DNA of 64,000 nucleotides from positions 204,005-268,004 of the forward strand of contig MNCI01022534.1 in NCBI GenBank assembly GCA_015680685.1, given 5' to 3'. Below are positions 12,063 through 23,519 of the stretch, in pieces. The notes beneath the pieces are model-generated. The model saw nothing but the letters and a program-made list of their open reading frames with translations, ran no database searches and was not told the origin of the DNA. This DNA comes from Gnetum montanum. Taxonomy: Eukaryota; Streptophyta; Gnetopsida; Gnetales; Gnetaceae. The translations under genes were made by a program, and so were the position numbers. Position 1 is the first letter of the stretch. Each line of letters opens with the position of its first letter.

Positions 12063-13640
12063 TGTTGGCAACTGTTTAGGATACAACCACCAATGTGGGG
12101 TGCCTCATAGTCTTATGACTTTTGAAGTCATGGGATTGAAGGTTTTCTTCAAATAGGATTTAGGTGCTTGTTGGTCTCTAGTAATACCAAGTTATAAAAT
12201 GCACTAAACAAGAGTATGTGTTTTGTTGTTGTGAATGTGTAAATGGTTGGGTTATGTATAAAAATGTAATCAGCTATCATAAAAGAAATTATGCTAACTT
12301 TGTCAATTACTGTGATTTGTTAAAGATTTATATTTTTTTCAATAGCTTAGTCTATCTAGTCCTTATAGTACACTACTTGTAACAAATAAAATTTTACAAA
12401 AATGTTTGAGCACAATTCGACCAATCTACTCCTAATTTCCCCTAGAGAGAAAGTTTTACAAGAAAACTAGAAATAGAGTGAGATTCAATAAACTTTAAAA
12501 GAGAAAGAAAAGAAAGCATATTTGTGTGAAATCTCAAAAATTTAAGCAAGATAATTTGACATGAGAAAACACTTCACAATAAAGCTACTCCTAATTTCAA
12601 TAAGTGCAAATTGTCCAACCTTCTAAGTTCAATAAGTAATTTCACAAAGACAATCTTATTATACTACGAAAAATTGCTACATAAATAAAAAAGTATGAGT
12701 CTCTATTTTGGCTAGTTAATAGTTGTCACAATTTTCATTTAATAGAGTTTTCAAAAATTTGAAAATTTCTTGATTGAAATACTAAGACAATACACTTTAA
12801 AATAATGAAGTTATTTTAGTCATCTCAAAATACCAAAGATTTTTCTAGATTCTCTATGCTCAAAATAGGTAGTTTCATTAAGAAATTACTATTAAATTAC
12901 TCTTGAGGATTTTCAACAACATAAGCTCATCTATGGCTAATCTAATAAAAGTCTAATATCATGCAAAAATAGAGCTATAAAAGCAATGTAAACAAAATCC
13001 CAAAATTAAATGCCAAGCATGATACTACCTAAACAATTAGCTAAGTAACTAAAACAAAATAGGGAGAAATGAACTCACATGATTTGAATAAAGTAGCCAA
13101 ATTGATGTCTTTAACAAGCCATCTTACAAGTAATCTTCAGTTGTCTTTATCAAATCTTTCCTCAAAATCCTCTTCTTTTAAAATCTTACCTTTTAATGTT
13201 CTTTTATAGTGACCTTAAGGTAGTTACAATAATCATGAGAAGTTATGGGTCTTATGAATATCTTAGACATATAAATTGATAACCACCTTAGGAGTTATAG
13301 CTTCCATGGGGATTATGAAAAATTTAAGTTATGGTTACCAAGTATTTCCTTGGTAATAAATATCATAAAAGTTATCATAGGAAGTTACAAAAATTGGAGA
13401 AATACATGCCACAATTGGCAAGTATTCTTTCAAATACAAATATTTAGGATTTTTAATTAAGTTTTTATACAACCGAATCATGTGGAAATTTACCTTAAAC
13501 AAATAAAGCTCTATAGATCCACCCATTTAAATTATAACTTTGCCACTTGTACGCATATTATCTTTCCAAACTTATAGTCATCATAGTATACATAATGCTT
13601 TTATTAATACTTCACCATAGGCTTAAGCTTAAAATCGGAA
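12063..13640 (-). repeat. Relic LTR of the element-B family
   Basis: From 12063 (TGTTGGCAACTG) to about 13250 it aligns with the left 1.2 kb of both element-B LTRs. Shared landmarks are 'ggatttaggtgcttg' at 12159 and 'gtgagattcaata' at 12478. It shares 'ccaagcatgatactacct' at 13013 and a TATA box (CTATAAAAG on the minus strand) at 13202-13210. This matches the R-U5 part and promoter of B. Beyond about 13250 the match ends, and no HSP70, PPR or acidic-ORF sequence follows. The right limit is uncertain. Confidence 0.72.
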
Positions 13641-14940
13641 TCATGATATTTTGGATGTAGTTTGGGAACAAGGATTTATTTTCATTGTCTTATCACAACG
13701 TTGCTACCTTCACCATCACATTGTCCATTGGCAAAAGTGGTGTAACTATGATGACCAGGCATGTGTTGGATTTGTGGCTTTATCCAATATATCTAGCACA
13801 TTGCTGTGTGTTCAAGTGATTGAAGATTTGTTTGAAAATGTTCTAAACTCCACTTGGTGTCTTGTCCCTATCCTACAAAATACCAGCACTTCTAGCTCCA
13901 TCATTGTTGGAGAAAACCCCATCTCTAGCCATCATGGTTCTTACATAGGCACCGCTTCCAATGTTGCCATTGGCATTGAAATTTAAGCCTCCCATTTTAC
14001 TTATTTTGGTTGTTTTTTTAGAGTTTTCAATTGGTCCTCTTTGGCCAAACTGAACTACCATTAAACATTTAATCACCTTTCTATGTTTTATGGTTTACCT
14101 TTGTCATACTACCAATGCTACCATGCATTAGGGTTATCTCTTTTCTTCTGAAAATTGCAATTTTCATCATTAAATTTTGATGTGTAGGTAAGTGTGAAAT
14201 TTTTGGGTTTTGATGGTTTTGCAAAATAAAATCATGATGTAGTATTATTAGTAAAAATCCATTGTTGTTTTTCTTCATGGCTAGATGTCATTTCTCAAGT
14301 AGAAAATATATGCTTAATAATATAATGCTTTAGATGATGAGCTACATTAATTGTTTCTAATCTTGTTAGAGCAAGGATTTTGATTGTTAACACTAAATAC
14401 CAATTTTATTTTATTTTTGGTAACTTTGGGTATTATTTCATTAATCAATTACAAACCTTCACTATTCCCTAGTTTCAACTATTTTATTTTACTTTCAAGA
14501 GTCAAAAGACAATAGTTAGTCATAGAGGATTTTCCTTGGTAATGTTGCAATGTATTTCTCAACTAAAAAATTTTCAAATTGCTAATAACTTAGCCATGAT
14601 ATTTTGTCAAAATGCTTATCCCATGTTGACTGTTTCCACCAGAATCTTTAAACATAAGGACTTGTAATAGGCTTATGCTAAATTTAACTTTAAGCAAAAG
14701 AAATTTTGATTACTTATGTATCCACATTTAACTCAAAAATCCAGGAACACCAAGACCTATGAAATAATTCATCTTCTACTCTCAATTACACTTCATATAA
14801 GTATAACAATCAAAAGAGTAGCACTAAATAGATCATTTTCCAAAAACTTAGATAGGAAATGTTACTTATGGTCTTGAAATGCATTTCTTTTTATTTTTAT
14901 ATATCATTTTTTCATATTTATTGATTCCATATTACTACTC
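13640..14940. other. Unassigned stretch with short open frames on both strands
   Basis: A 111-codon plus frame (13651-13986) overlaps a 67-codon minus frame (13873-14076, with GGLNFNANGNIGSGAYV). A further 65-codon minus frame lies at 14081-14278. Neither strand gives a domain I can name. The higher local GC and open frames leave room for a decayed host gene or a short-element gag. From 14300 to 14940 I see only AT-rich sequence. Confidence 0.35.
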
Positions 14941-16131
14941 CATAAAATGGATAAAATGTGCTAACAGCAAGGTGAATGCAAATTTGAGGAGTCTAGCCAC
15001 TAAAAATCCCAATCTCTAGATGGAGGAGGTTTGTGCCTTACACCAAAAAATAGCAATTGAGGTAGCCACTTGGAAGAGCAAGGCCTTGAAATATGAATGG
15101 GTAAAGAATCATTATAGGGATTAGGTTGGGATCTTCAAAAAAGTAAAAGAAAAGGAGATTTAGATAGCAAAGGCAAAAGTGAATGAGACCCTTTAGTGAT
15201 TCCAACAAGGAGGTAACGTATGGCAACCAATCTTCAATGGACACAATGCATACAACAAAGTAGAAATATACCTCAAGGAGTTGTAGATCAAAGAGATGAC
15301 TAAGTATGTGGAACTAGCCAACCTTTGATATGCAAACTTAGTAATGCTGATTACCAAAAGGCTAAGGTTAGAACTCAAAAAAAAGTGGCTAGCTCATATC
15401 ACTTGTATGAGGAAAATTTCAAGCATCACAAGGAAACAAAACAAAAGCTGGAAGTAGCTAATGCAGAGCTTGACATTCTCTACATGCACTTCATAAACCA
15501 ATGATGTGTTGTAGAGGACCTAGCCAAGAGAATGAATTACTACTAGGAGCTGCAAAATGCTATTAGAGCATTCAATGTTGAATGTAGATAATTTGCTACC
15601 TGGTTCATTAATGTTAAGGAGTTGTTCTTGGTAATGCCTTATTAGTGAGATATTTCCATACTAGCTCACATCTGTGATGCTACATAGACTATGTATGATC
15701 CTCAATCTAAGGAGGAGAAGATGAAGGCCTTGAAAAATGCTTTTCATCTTTCACTAGTAGTAGTAGATACAATAGTAAAGCCACAACCACCACAACCTCA
15801 ACCTGAATCACCATATGCATTCGAAGTAGGGGAAGATCCTTTGACACCTCAAGAACCTCCACTTCCACCTCCTAGCTCCATTTGGTTTTCTTCTCATATT
15901 CAACCATTAGATGAATTCCAATTGTTAATTTTTGTAAAGGTATTCAATTTTATTTTCATGAACACTTGTTTCTAAAAATGTTATAAATTTATACACTTGA
16001 GCACTTAGCTTTAATCAATGTTAGTCTAAGTTATTTAGTCAATTAATGGTTCCATACCTTTCCAAATTTTGTAGGAACTTGTTCCTTCTTTTGTTCACTT
16101 GAGGATAGGTTTTTAGTCAATTGTGGGGGTA
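14940..16131 (+). mobile_element. G0: 3' internal fragment of a gypsy element sharing its LTR with G3
   Basis: The fragment holds only the C-terminal half of the aORF and the purine tract 'ttgtgggggta' (16121-16131), followed at once by the LTR at 16132. That LTR is in turn followed by the G3 primer-binding site and gag. G0 therefore uses as its 3' LTR the same LTR that G3 uses as its 5' LTR. Its left part is missing. Confidence 0.82.
14950..15930 (+). pseudogene. G0 aORF, C-terminal half (coiled coil and proline-rich tail)
   Basis: The translation matches the A4 aORF in its coiled coil: MEEVCALHQKIAIEVATW here, MEEVRTIHQKMAIEISAW there (about 15018-15072). Near 15365-15480, HLYEENFKHHKETK and KLEVANAELD match G3. 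The end has the conserved block ISILAHICDAT, TMYDPQSKEEKMK (about 15655-15730) and a Pro/Gln tail (QPPQPQPESP, EPPLPPPSS). Several stops interrupt it upstream of 15690; the last 94 codons are open. Its role in the element is unknown; a Gag-accessory or envelope-like product is possible. Confidence 0.75.
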
Positions 16132-16184
16132 TGATGAATCATCATTGATAGGTAGTATCGACAATCATGTGTCAACACAACCCT

Positions 16185-16370
16185 ATAAATGCATACGAAT
16201 CAATGCATTTGCATCAATGAGTACTCATAAATGCATATGCATTGATACAAATGTATCAATGAGTACCCATTGATGCATATGCATTGACACAAATGTGTCA
16301 ACATGTATCCTTTTACATGTATTCATTGACACATGAAAAAATGTGTTAACACATATGCGTTGATGGAGTG
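16185..16370 (+). repeat. U3 palindromic repeat array in the G3 5' LTR
   Basis: Repeated and inverted forms of TGCATATGCATTGA and CAAATGTATCAATG / CAAATGTGTCAA fill this stretch, for example 'gcatatgcattgatac' at 16222 and 'gcatatgcattgacac' at 16276. It ends 11 bases before a TATA box. The 3' LTR has a shorter version (about 27645-27710). Confidence 0.8.
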
Positions 16371-16380
16371 TTTGGCCTTT

Positions 16381-16390
16381 CCTATATAAA
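16381..16390 (+). promoter_or_regulatory. TATA box of the G3 5' LTR
   Basis: CCTATATAAA, conserved at 27724-27733 in the 3' LTR, lies directly downstream of the palindrome array. This is the expected place for the U3 promoter. Confidence 0.75.
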
Positions 16391-17143
16391 TGTGCACATC
16401 TAATGCGTTTATGACATCATTAATTTAGTATCTTAACTAAGTTCTTGAATTTTTCTTTCCTAACAATTAGAATAATTTCTAAGTACCCATAGCAAGACTT
16501 CAAGGATTGTACAGATCCTTATTTGAACACTGATGTACCTAGAGACCTTGGTGTGAAAGCACTAAAGACAAGCTTCTTAATAGACCTTGTAGAATTTGAA
16601 AATAGACTAATGTTTACTTTAATTCACTTTATTACTTTGCATTTTACCTTCATGTTCTTAGTTAATTAATTCACTTAATAGTCACACATAAGTACAACCA
16701 TCTTAAACATACCGTTAACACTTGGTAATCATAGTAGTGTTATCACTTGGTTCATGTAATAGCCTAATACTTGGTAACCTAGTAGCATTCCTAATGAGTT
16801 TAGGATGTGCAAGTAAGATGGGCCTAGATGCTTATGTTAGGATAGTTAGACTAAAGTATTAGATAGTTAATTAGTAATTTTACATTCAATTACCTTTGTT
16901 TTATGCATAGATTAGATTAGATTAGATTAAATATAAAATATACATAAAAATCATGTGCCTTAGCTTACACCTAACCATACAAGTGAACTTACACAAGTGA
17001 AGCTAGGAAGACAATGGTTGTGTCTCTAAGTCACTATGTTTTCTCATCAGTGCATTTAAGGGCTAAGTTCATGAAATTCAATAGAATCACTAGTGCAATG
17101 CTTGTGATTCATATGGTTGGGCATAGGGACTTATTGCTCATCA

Positions 17144-17162
17144 TTAGCATCATTGCCATGGA
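17144..17162 (+). other. G3 primer-binding site (tRNA-Asp type)
   Basis: TTAGCATCATTGCCATGGA immediately follows the LTR. It resembles TTGGCGCCGTTGCCGGGGA, the site complementary to plant tRNA-Asp used by many Athila-type elements, after several CpG-type transitions. Confidence 0.75.
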
Positions 17163-17293
17163 CTTAGTTTAGCTAAGTATGCTACATAGGAAAGATAGTG
17201 AAATCATTTAAAGATGCTATAGAGAATAAATAATGCAAAATCATTAGGAAAGTAAAAGATTAAAAGCACACTAACTTCTGAGTAATTACTAAT

Positions 17294-19870
17294 ATGACAT
17301 CTTCTCATAGGAAGGAATCTCCACCACCCTTCATAGGTTGTTCCAATTAGAGGCAAGAAGGGAAATGGATGCAAGTGCCCCAACAATGTTGTATTATATA
17401 CACCCATACGGATCCTTACTCTCTAGATTTCACCTTCATCTTATACTAGGATAAGAAGTTGCAATAGAGGGACATGAAGGGCAACATCATGTTGCCTCCC
17501 AATCGATCTATTTTTACAATTTTGTTGAATAATCTAATCAAGTTGGGAATAGCTAGACTCAACTCAAACTACAAGGTCCAAGACCACATCTATAGGGATT
17601 ATCATCCCACAAAGGCCTAATAGAAAAAGGATCAACAAATGAAAGCTTGATATGAGGCTTCAAAGAGCAAAAGGTTTCCGAATCATTTGTTCTTGAAACC
17701 ACATAAATATGGCAAGGAATTATTTTTAGGCCACTCCTAATACACTTATTCTCCCCCTCTCTTTGATGGGAAAAACCTTAACCAATGATTGTAATCAACT
17801 GTAGACAACCCTAGTGATAGGAAGACTAGATCTCAAAACCAAGGTTCCTTAAAAGATGGTAACCATAGTCATTCATCTAGAGGCAAGGACAATTAAAAGC
17901 ACTAAGAAAAAGATAAACATGGTGACTAGGATAGGGACCAAAGAAGAGGAGGCAGCATGCATCATTCTAGTGTTGATTCTCCTTCATCTTCACCTTCATC
18001 ATCATGCTCGTTATCTTTCTCCTCAAACTTGAATAGGAGAAGTAGAGACCGAGGCCATTAAAAGAGTAATAGAAATTATGATGTAGATGAACAGTGGATA
18101 GGAATGATTGTAGATCCCATTGAGACAATAGGGACTAAGGTCATGAACAATAGCAAGGTCATGAACATCAGAGAAAATAAAGGCACAACAAGTCTCATTA
18201 TAGACATCATGGCCATGACAGGGACCATATAGACCATTATGACTATAATGAGCCCTTATTGGCTATAAGAAATATGTTGAACATTTCAAAGGCTATTAGA
18301 ATACCAACCAAACACTTGAAGGATAGTTGCATTAAATAGTTGGATATGAACAATATTTCCAAGTTTGAGGGGGAATATAATTTAGATCCACATAATCATT
18401 TGCAAATCTTTTATAATGTCTATGACTTGAAAAATTTGGAGAATGAATGACAAAAGTTGAAACTATTCCCAAGGGCACACATAAAGGAAGTAGAAAGCTG
18501 GTACTAGTTCTTAGAATCTATTCAACAATGGAACATGATGCTAGAGCTATTCAATGAAAAATACCAAACATACTCCAAAGTGTCTAATATGAGGAGGAAA
18601 ATCTAAGGTTGGAAACAAGGTAATAAAGTCCTTAGATGTGGCCATGGGTAGGTACTACTCTTTGTTGCAATGATACCTAGGCCATGAATACTCTCAATAG
18701 AATTAGCTATGCCATATCATAGATGGGCTTAGAACTAAAACAAGGAGAATCCTTGAGGTCTATGCCCAAGAAAGACTTTCTAAGCTCAGCATCCATAAAA
18801 TTCAAAGGCTCATTGAGTAAGTAATCAAAGAGGAAGGAGAGCTATAAATATGTGAAAGTGCAAAAGAATACAATAGAGATCCCTCCATCCACAAAAGGGA
18901 GGTTTGTTTCTATGAGAATGAGGAGAGGGCTTCACTTGATGAAGTGGTGTAAAGGAAAATCTTACCAATTCAAAAATCTATTACTAAAATATCAACAATG
19001 GTTGATAAGATGTGGGACTCCTTAGATGAGAAGTTCCAAACTATTCTAAAGATTGTAGAGGAATGTAAAGATTAAGGGAGAGTGATCATAAAAGAAAGAA
19101 GAAGAAGGATACTAAACAAGGATATCATAAAAATAAGGGTAAAGCTAAGTAGTTGAGGAGGTTGCAGACTCAAAAACTAATGATGATGGATGTGACATCT
19201 ACAATACAAACATCCCAAGGGATAGTGACTTATATTATCACACTTATAAGAATCTAGGATGTATGCTCTAAATCCTATATTGGCAGAAAAGTAAGCACCT
19301 AGATGGTTGTCTTCTCCACAAGTAACTATTAGTAGCAATTCCACCAACAAGCTTACTATCCTAGTAGAGCACCATCTCAATCTCAAGAGCAGTACCAACA
19401 ATGGAAATGTCCACAACTATGAGGGATGCCACCTACAAGATAGTAGTACTATTATCACTAACTTGATCCCTATGGATACTACGTTCAGTAGCCAATCTCT
19501 CCATGTGACTCTCCCAATCATGTTTCCTTTCCACACCACTACTATCCTCTAGAGTACTATAGAGCACCTTCTCCGAGGGAGAAGTCTCCATTTCCTTTCT
19601 ATCCTCCTCAACATTTTTTTACTTCTACATCATCATCATCAACTCCTCTATTACCTATTTCATCCATGTAGGGTGAAATACCTACCCAACCATAGCAAAA
19701 ATATGCTACAAGGGTAGTACACTTACAACTAGCTCCTCAACTGAGTTGTCCTAAATCCAAGCCTCATAAGATGTTATTTTTCAAAACCAACAGCCCCACA
19801 AAGCCATCACAAACATCTATGGCTATTAACCTTGTTACATCAACCTCTAAAAGTCCCATTGAGTAGCATT
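17294..19870 (+). pseudogene. G3 gag, broken
   Basis: A plausible start is the ATG at 17294 (MTSSHRKESPPPF), although A5 and G1 use a different N terminus. A helical segment near 17480-17680 (LPPNRS, LNSNYKVQD) matches G1. A Ser-rich linker (SPSSSPSSS) lies near 17975-18010. The central capsid-like domain at 18300-18800 reads FEGEYNLDPHNHLQIFY and ELFNEKYQTYSKVS, matching A5 (VGYNLDLQQHLQAFY; ELFNERYKTYARVS). The tail (19200-19870) is Pro/Ser/Tyr-rich. Stops and frameshifts are frequent. This would be the particle protein. Confidence 0.82.
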
Positions 19871-19879
19871 CAAATCAAA

Positions 19880-22800
19880 GTGCTCCCCAATTACAAACTA
19901 TCATGTTGACCCATGTGGTCATAGATTGGATCATGATTGACCATCTTCCCAGGAAGAGATCTAAGCCTGGGAGTCCTCTTATTTATTTTCATATCACTAG
20001 AAATAAACCATGTAAGGCTTTTTTGGATTCAAGTTCTAGAGTTAACTTGATTTCACAAGAAATGTATAAAGGCTGAAACTTTTCTCCCATAAAAAGAGCA
20101 ACATTATATTAGAGCTGGCAAACCAATCCATCACTATTCCTTTGGGATTAGTAGAAAACATTGTGACCACACTTTGTGGATGGTCCTATCTTATTGATTT
20201 CTTGGTAATCCATGTGAACAATTGCAAAGGGAACTTCCCTATCAGCACAGGGAGAGTATGGCTAAGCACCATGAATGCCAAGTCGGGGATTTGAAACCAT
20301 TCCTTGAAGATTTTCAAGGAAAATGAATTTGAAAAGATTGATAAGAAGAGAGTTCAATGCATCATGTATAATGAAACAAGGTGCCATTGCCCATAAAGAC
20401 TGTGGGCCATCAAAGGCACATTCCTTGAAGCATCCAATTAATATGTGGAGATAGTAAAAATTTAGAGATGCATGTATGTAGTAGCCATTAAACAGGAGTT
20501 TACCCAATGGCTAACCACAAAAAACTAAGGGTAGATCGACAATATGAATGGAACTAGCTAAGAGCATCATGAGTTCATATGTTGAAAGCATTGATAGTTT
20601 GAAGCAGCTCCATCACCAACTCTTTGATGTAAAAAAGGAAATTGACTAGGGAGTGTTGGAGATCCCTAGAACTTTCAAATAGGTGCCTCTTGAGTTAAAG
20701 GATTTACCAGTAGAAATGGAATATGCTTGCTTAAACAATGGAAAGCTAGTCATTATTAATGCCACACTTGGTCCTACACAAAAGAAGAAATTATTGGAAG
20801 TTTTGAATAAATGGCCTATAGTCGTCACTTGGTCATATCATGAGGTAATAGGAATTGATCTTGGGATATGCCAACATAGAATTTATATAGACTCCTACAT
20901 CAAACCAAAGAGGCAGCAACAAATATGCTTGAATGCAAAGCTTAAGCAAATTGTGAAGGAGGAAACTGAACAACTCCTAAAGGCTAGGTTCATCTACCCA
21001 ATTATGAATAGAAATTGGGTTAGCCCACTTGTTATTGTACCAAAGAAGAAAGAAAAGTGAAGAGTCTGTATAGACTTCTAGCTATTGAATATGATCACTT
21101 ACAAATATCATTTTTCATTGTCATTTTTGGACCAAGTGCTAGATACCATAGTGGGACATAGTTACTACAAGTTTTTGGATTGTTATAGTGGCTATAACCA
21201 AATCTAGATTGCATAGGAAGACTAGGCCAAGACAACATTCATAAGTCCTTAGGGGACTTTTGCATATAGAAATATGTCCTTTAGCCTATGCAATGCTCCT
21301 ACTACATTTCAACATTTGGTCCTAAGCATCTTCCAACAACAGATCAGTAGTGGCATAGAAGTCTTCATGGATGACTTCTCTACCTAAAAGATGACCTTTG
21401 AGCAAGCCCTGAACTACCTTAAGCAAGTGCTTCAAATATGTGTGGAGACAAACTTGAGGCTCAACTGGTAGAAGAGCCACATAATGGTCTAAGAGGGCAT
21501 TATCTTGGGGCATAGGATTTCGAGCAAAAGGATCAAGATAAACCTAGAAAAAATAAGGGTCATCCAAGGAATAACTAGACAACTAGAAACTGTAAAAGAT
21601 GTGAGGTCATTCCTTGGTCACACTAGTTAGTACAGGTGCTTCATTGACAACTTCTCATAGATCACTAAGCTATTGGTGGAGCTCACAAATCTAGACTAAG
21701 GAATGTGAGAACACATTTCAGTAGTTGAAAAAGAAACTCATAGAAACCCTAATTATATGAGCACTAGACTAGTTTAGGCCATTTCACATCATGATGGATG
21801 CATCAAATTATACCTTTGGGGTTGTGCTTACATAGATGGATAATTAAAAACATCCATATTGCATCCACCATGCAAGCAGAAGAATTGTTGGTACACAACT
21901 CAATTACACCATCATTGAAAATGAGCTTATGGAAGTGGTGTACATGTTAGACAAATCCATGCACTACGTGCGTGGATACAAGGTTTTTATGCACACTGAC
22001 AATAGTACCATCTGGTTCCTAATGCAAAAGCCAACAATGAACCCTATGTCATATGGTGGCTAGTGATCCTTCAAAAGTTTGATTTAATAATGGTTGATTG
22101 AAAAGGGATTGAGAATGTGGTGGTTAATCACTTATCTTAGTTCAGATGGAACAACAAGGAGGATGAGAGTCCACTATTTGATTAATTTCCTAATGAACCC
22201 CTCTTTACTAGTGTCATTAATCCTCAAAATCCCGAAGAAAAAAACTCATATGAAAACATCCTCTCCTATCTACTCACTTAGGAGATGATACAAGAGTAAA
22301 ATAACAAGAAGAAACAACAATTTCATTACCAGGAAAAACACTTCATGGAGATCAAAGATAACCTCTATAAGAGTTACACAATTGGCCTAGTACAATGGTG
22401 TGTCCTTGATGCAAATCAACTTTGAGTCATCTAGGACACACATGAGGGTCCTTGTGGGGACCACTATGCTAGAAGAAGGACAATCATTAAGATCCTCATG
22501 GTAGGATATTATTGGCCCATAATCTTTAAGGATGACCATAAAGTTTTTCATTCCTGTGACAGATGCCAACATGATAGAGGGATGACTATGTGCATTAAAG
22601 GACCTTAATAGTGGATCCAATCACTAGAGCCTTTTAATCTTTTGGAAATTAATTTCATGGGGCCCTCAACCCTATGCCACATAGAAAGGCCTACATCATT
22701 ATAGATATTGATTATTGCACCAAATGGGTTGAAAGTGTTACTGTCACCAACTATTCTTCCTTGACAGTGATCTAGTTTGTATAAAAAATATTCTAAATAG

Positions 22801-23519
22801 GTTTGGTATGCCATGGATGCTAATTTTAAATAATGGAAAATACTTCACTCGTTCCACTTTTGGACAGCTTGTGCAATGCTTGGGGGTTGAACATAAATTA
22901 ACAACTTCTTATCACCCCCAAGCTAATAGTCAAGCTTAAGTTACTAATAGGAAAATTACCAAAATACTAACATGTATAGTTAGTAAATATAGGAAGGACT
23001 AGAGCAATAAACTTAATGATGCTCTATGGGCTTATCCTTCAACATGGGAACATCCTATTAGTTACTCTCCCTATGAGTTAGTGTATGGAAAACTTCCAAC
23101 TCTTCCCATCCAATTTGAGCTCCATACACTTTCAATAGCTTGTGACCTTAACTTAGACCTAAGTCTAGCCCAAAGAAAAAGACTAATGTATCTCAACATG
23201 CTAGATAAGAGTAGATTACTAGCTCTGTCATTGAATGAAGTACATAAGACACATAACAAGAAATGCCATGACCTTAGAATAAGGAAAGTAAAGTTTCAAC
23301 TAAGAGATAAGATGCTCTACTAGAACCCCATGCATGTACCTCAATGTACAAAATACCAAATGCTATGGAATGGCCCTTACATCATATATAAAACTTTCCC
23401 ATCTAGGGCCATGATGATATACCATCCTAACAACTTGAACTAAAGGTTATTATTCAACATCCAACAACTTAAGGCTTTCCTGGAGACAAGAGCAACCAAT
23501 GGAAATAATGTCTTAACCG
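19880..23519 (+). pseudogene. G3 pol: protease, RT, RNase H, integrase, broken
   Basis: Protease: FLDSSSRVNLIS near 20020-20055, where DSGS/DTGA is expected. RT: PLELKDLPVEMEYA from 20683, WSYHEVIGID, WVSPLVIVPKKK, FLDCYSGYNQI near 21175, and the catalytic VFMDDFS at 21361-21381 with both Asp intact. RNase H: IMMDASNYTFG near 21790, then LNYTIIENELMEVVY and VFMHTDNSTIWFL to about 22100. Integrase: HHCC finger HEGPCGDHY and CDRCQHDRG (22436-22580). The core is damaged: EINFMGP and NNGKYF have Asn in place of Asp, and the catalytic Glu is a stop (QA*VTN near 22935). The enzymes would copy and insert the element; this copy cannot. Confidence 0.88.

Larger units (their letters stand above)
16132..17143 (+). 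repeat. G3 5' LTR (also G0 3' LTR)
   Basis: 1012 bp, TGATGAATCATC to TTGCTCATCA. It matches the 3' LTR at 27630-28445 over U3 edge, TATA and R-U5 ('ggattgtacagatcc' at 16503 and 27832). It is about 200 bases longer, largely because of an expanded repeat array in U3. Confidence 0.92.

Noticed and set aside
19177-19416. Minus-strand 79-codon Leu-rich frame resembling a signal peptide
   Set aside because: It overlaps the sense gag tail of G3 and has no support beyond openness.
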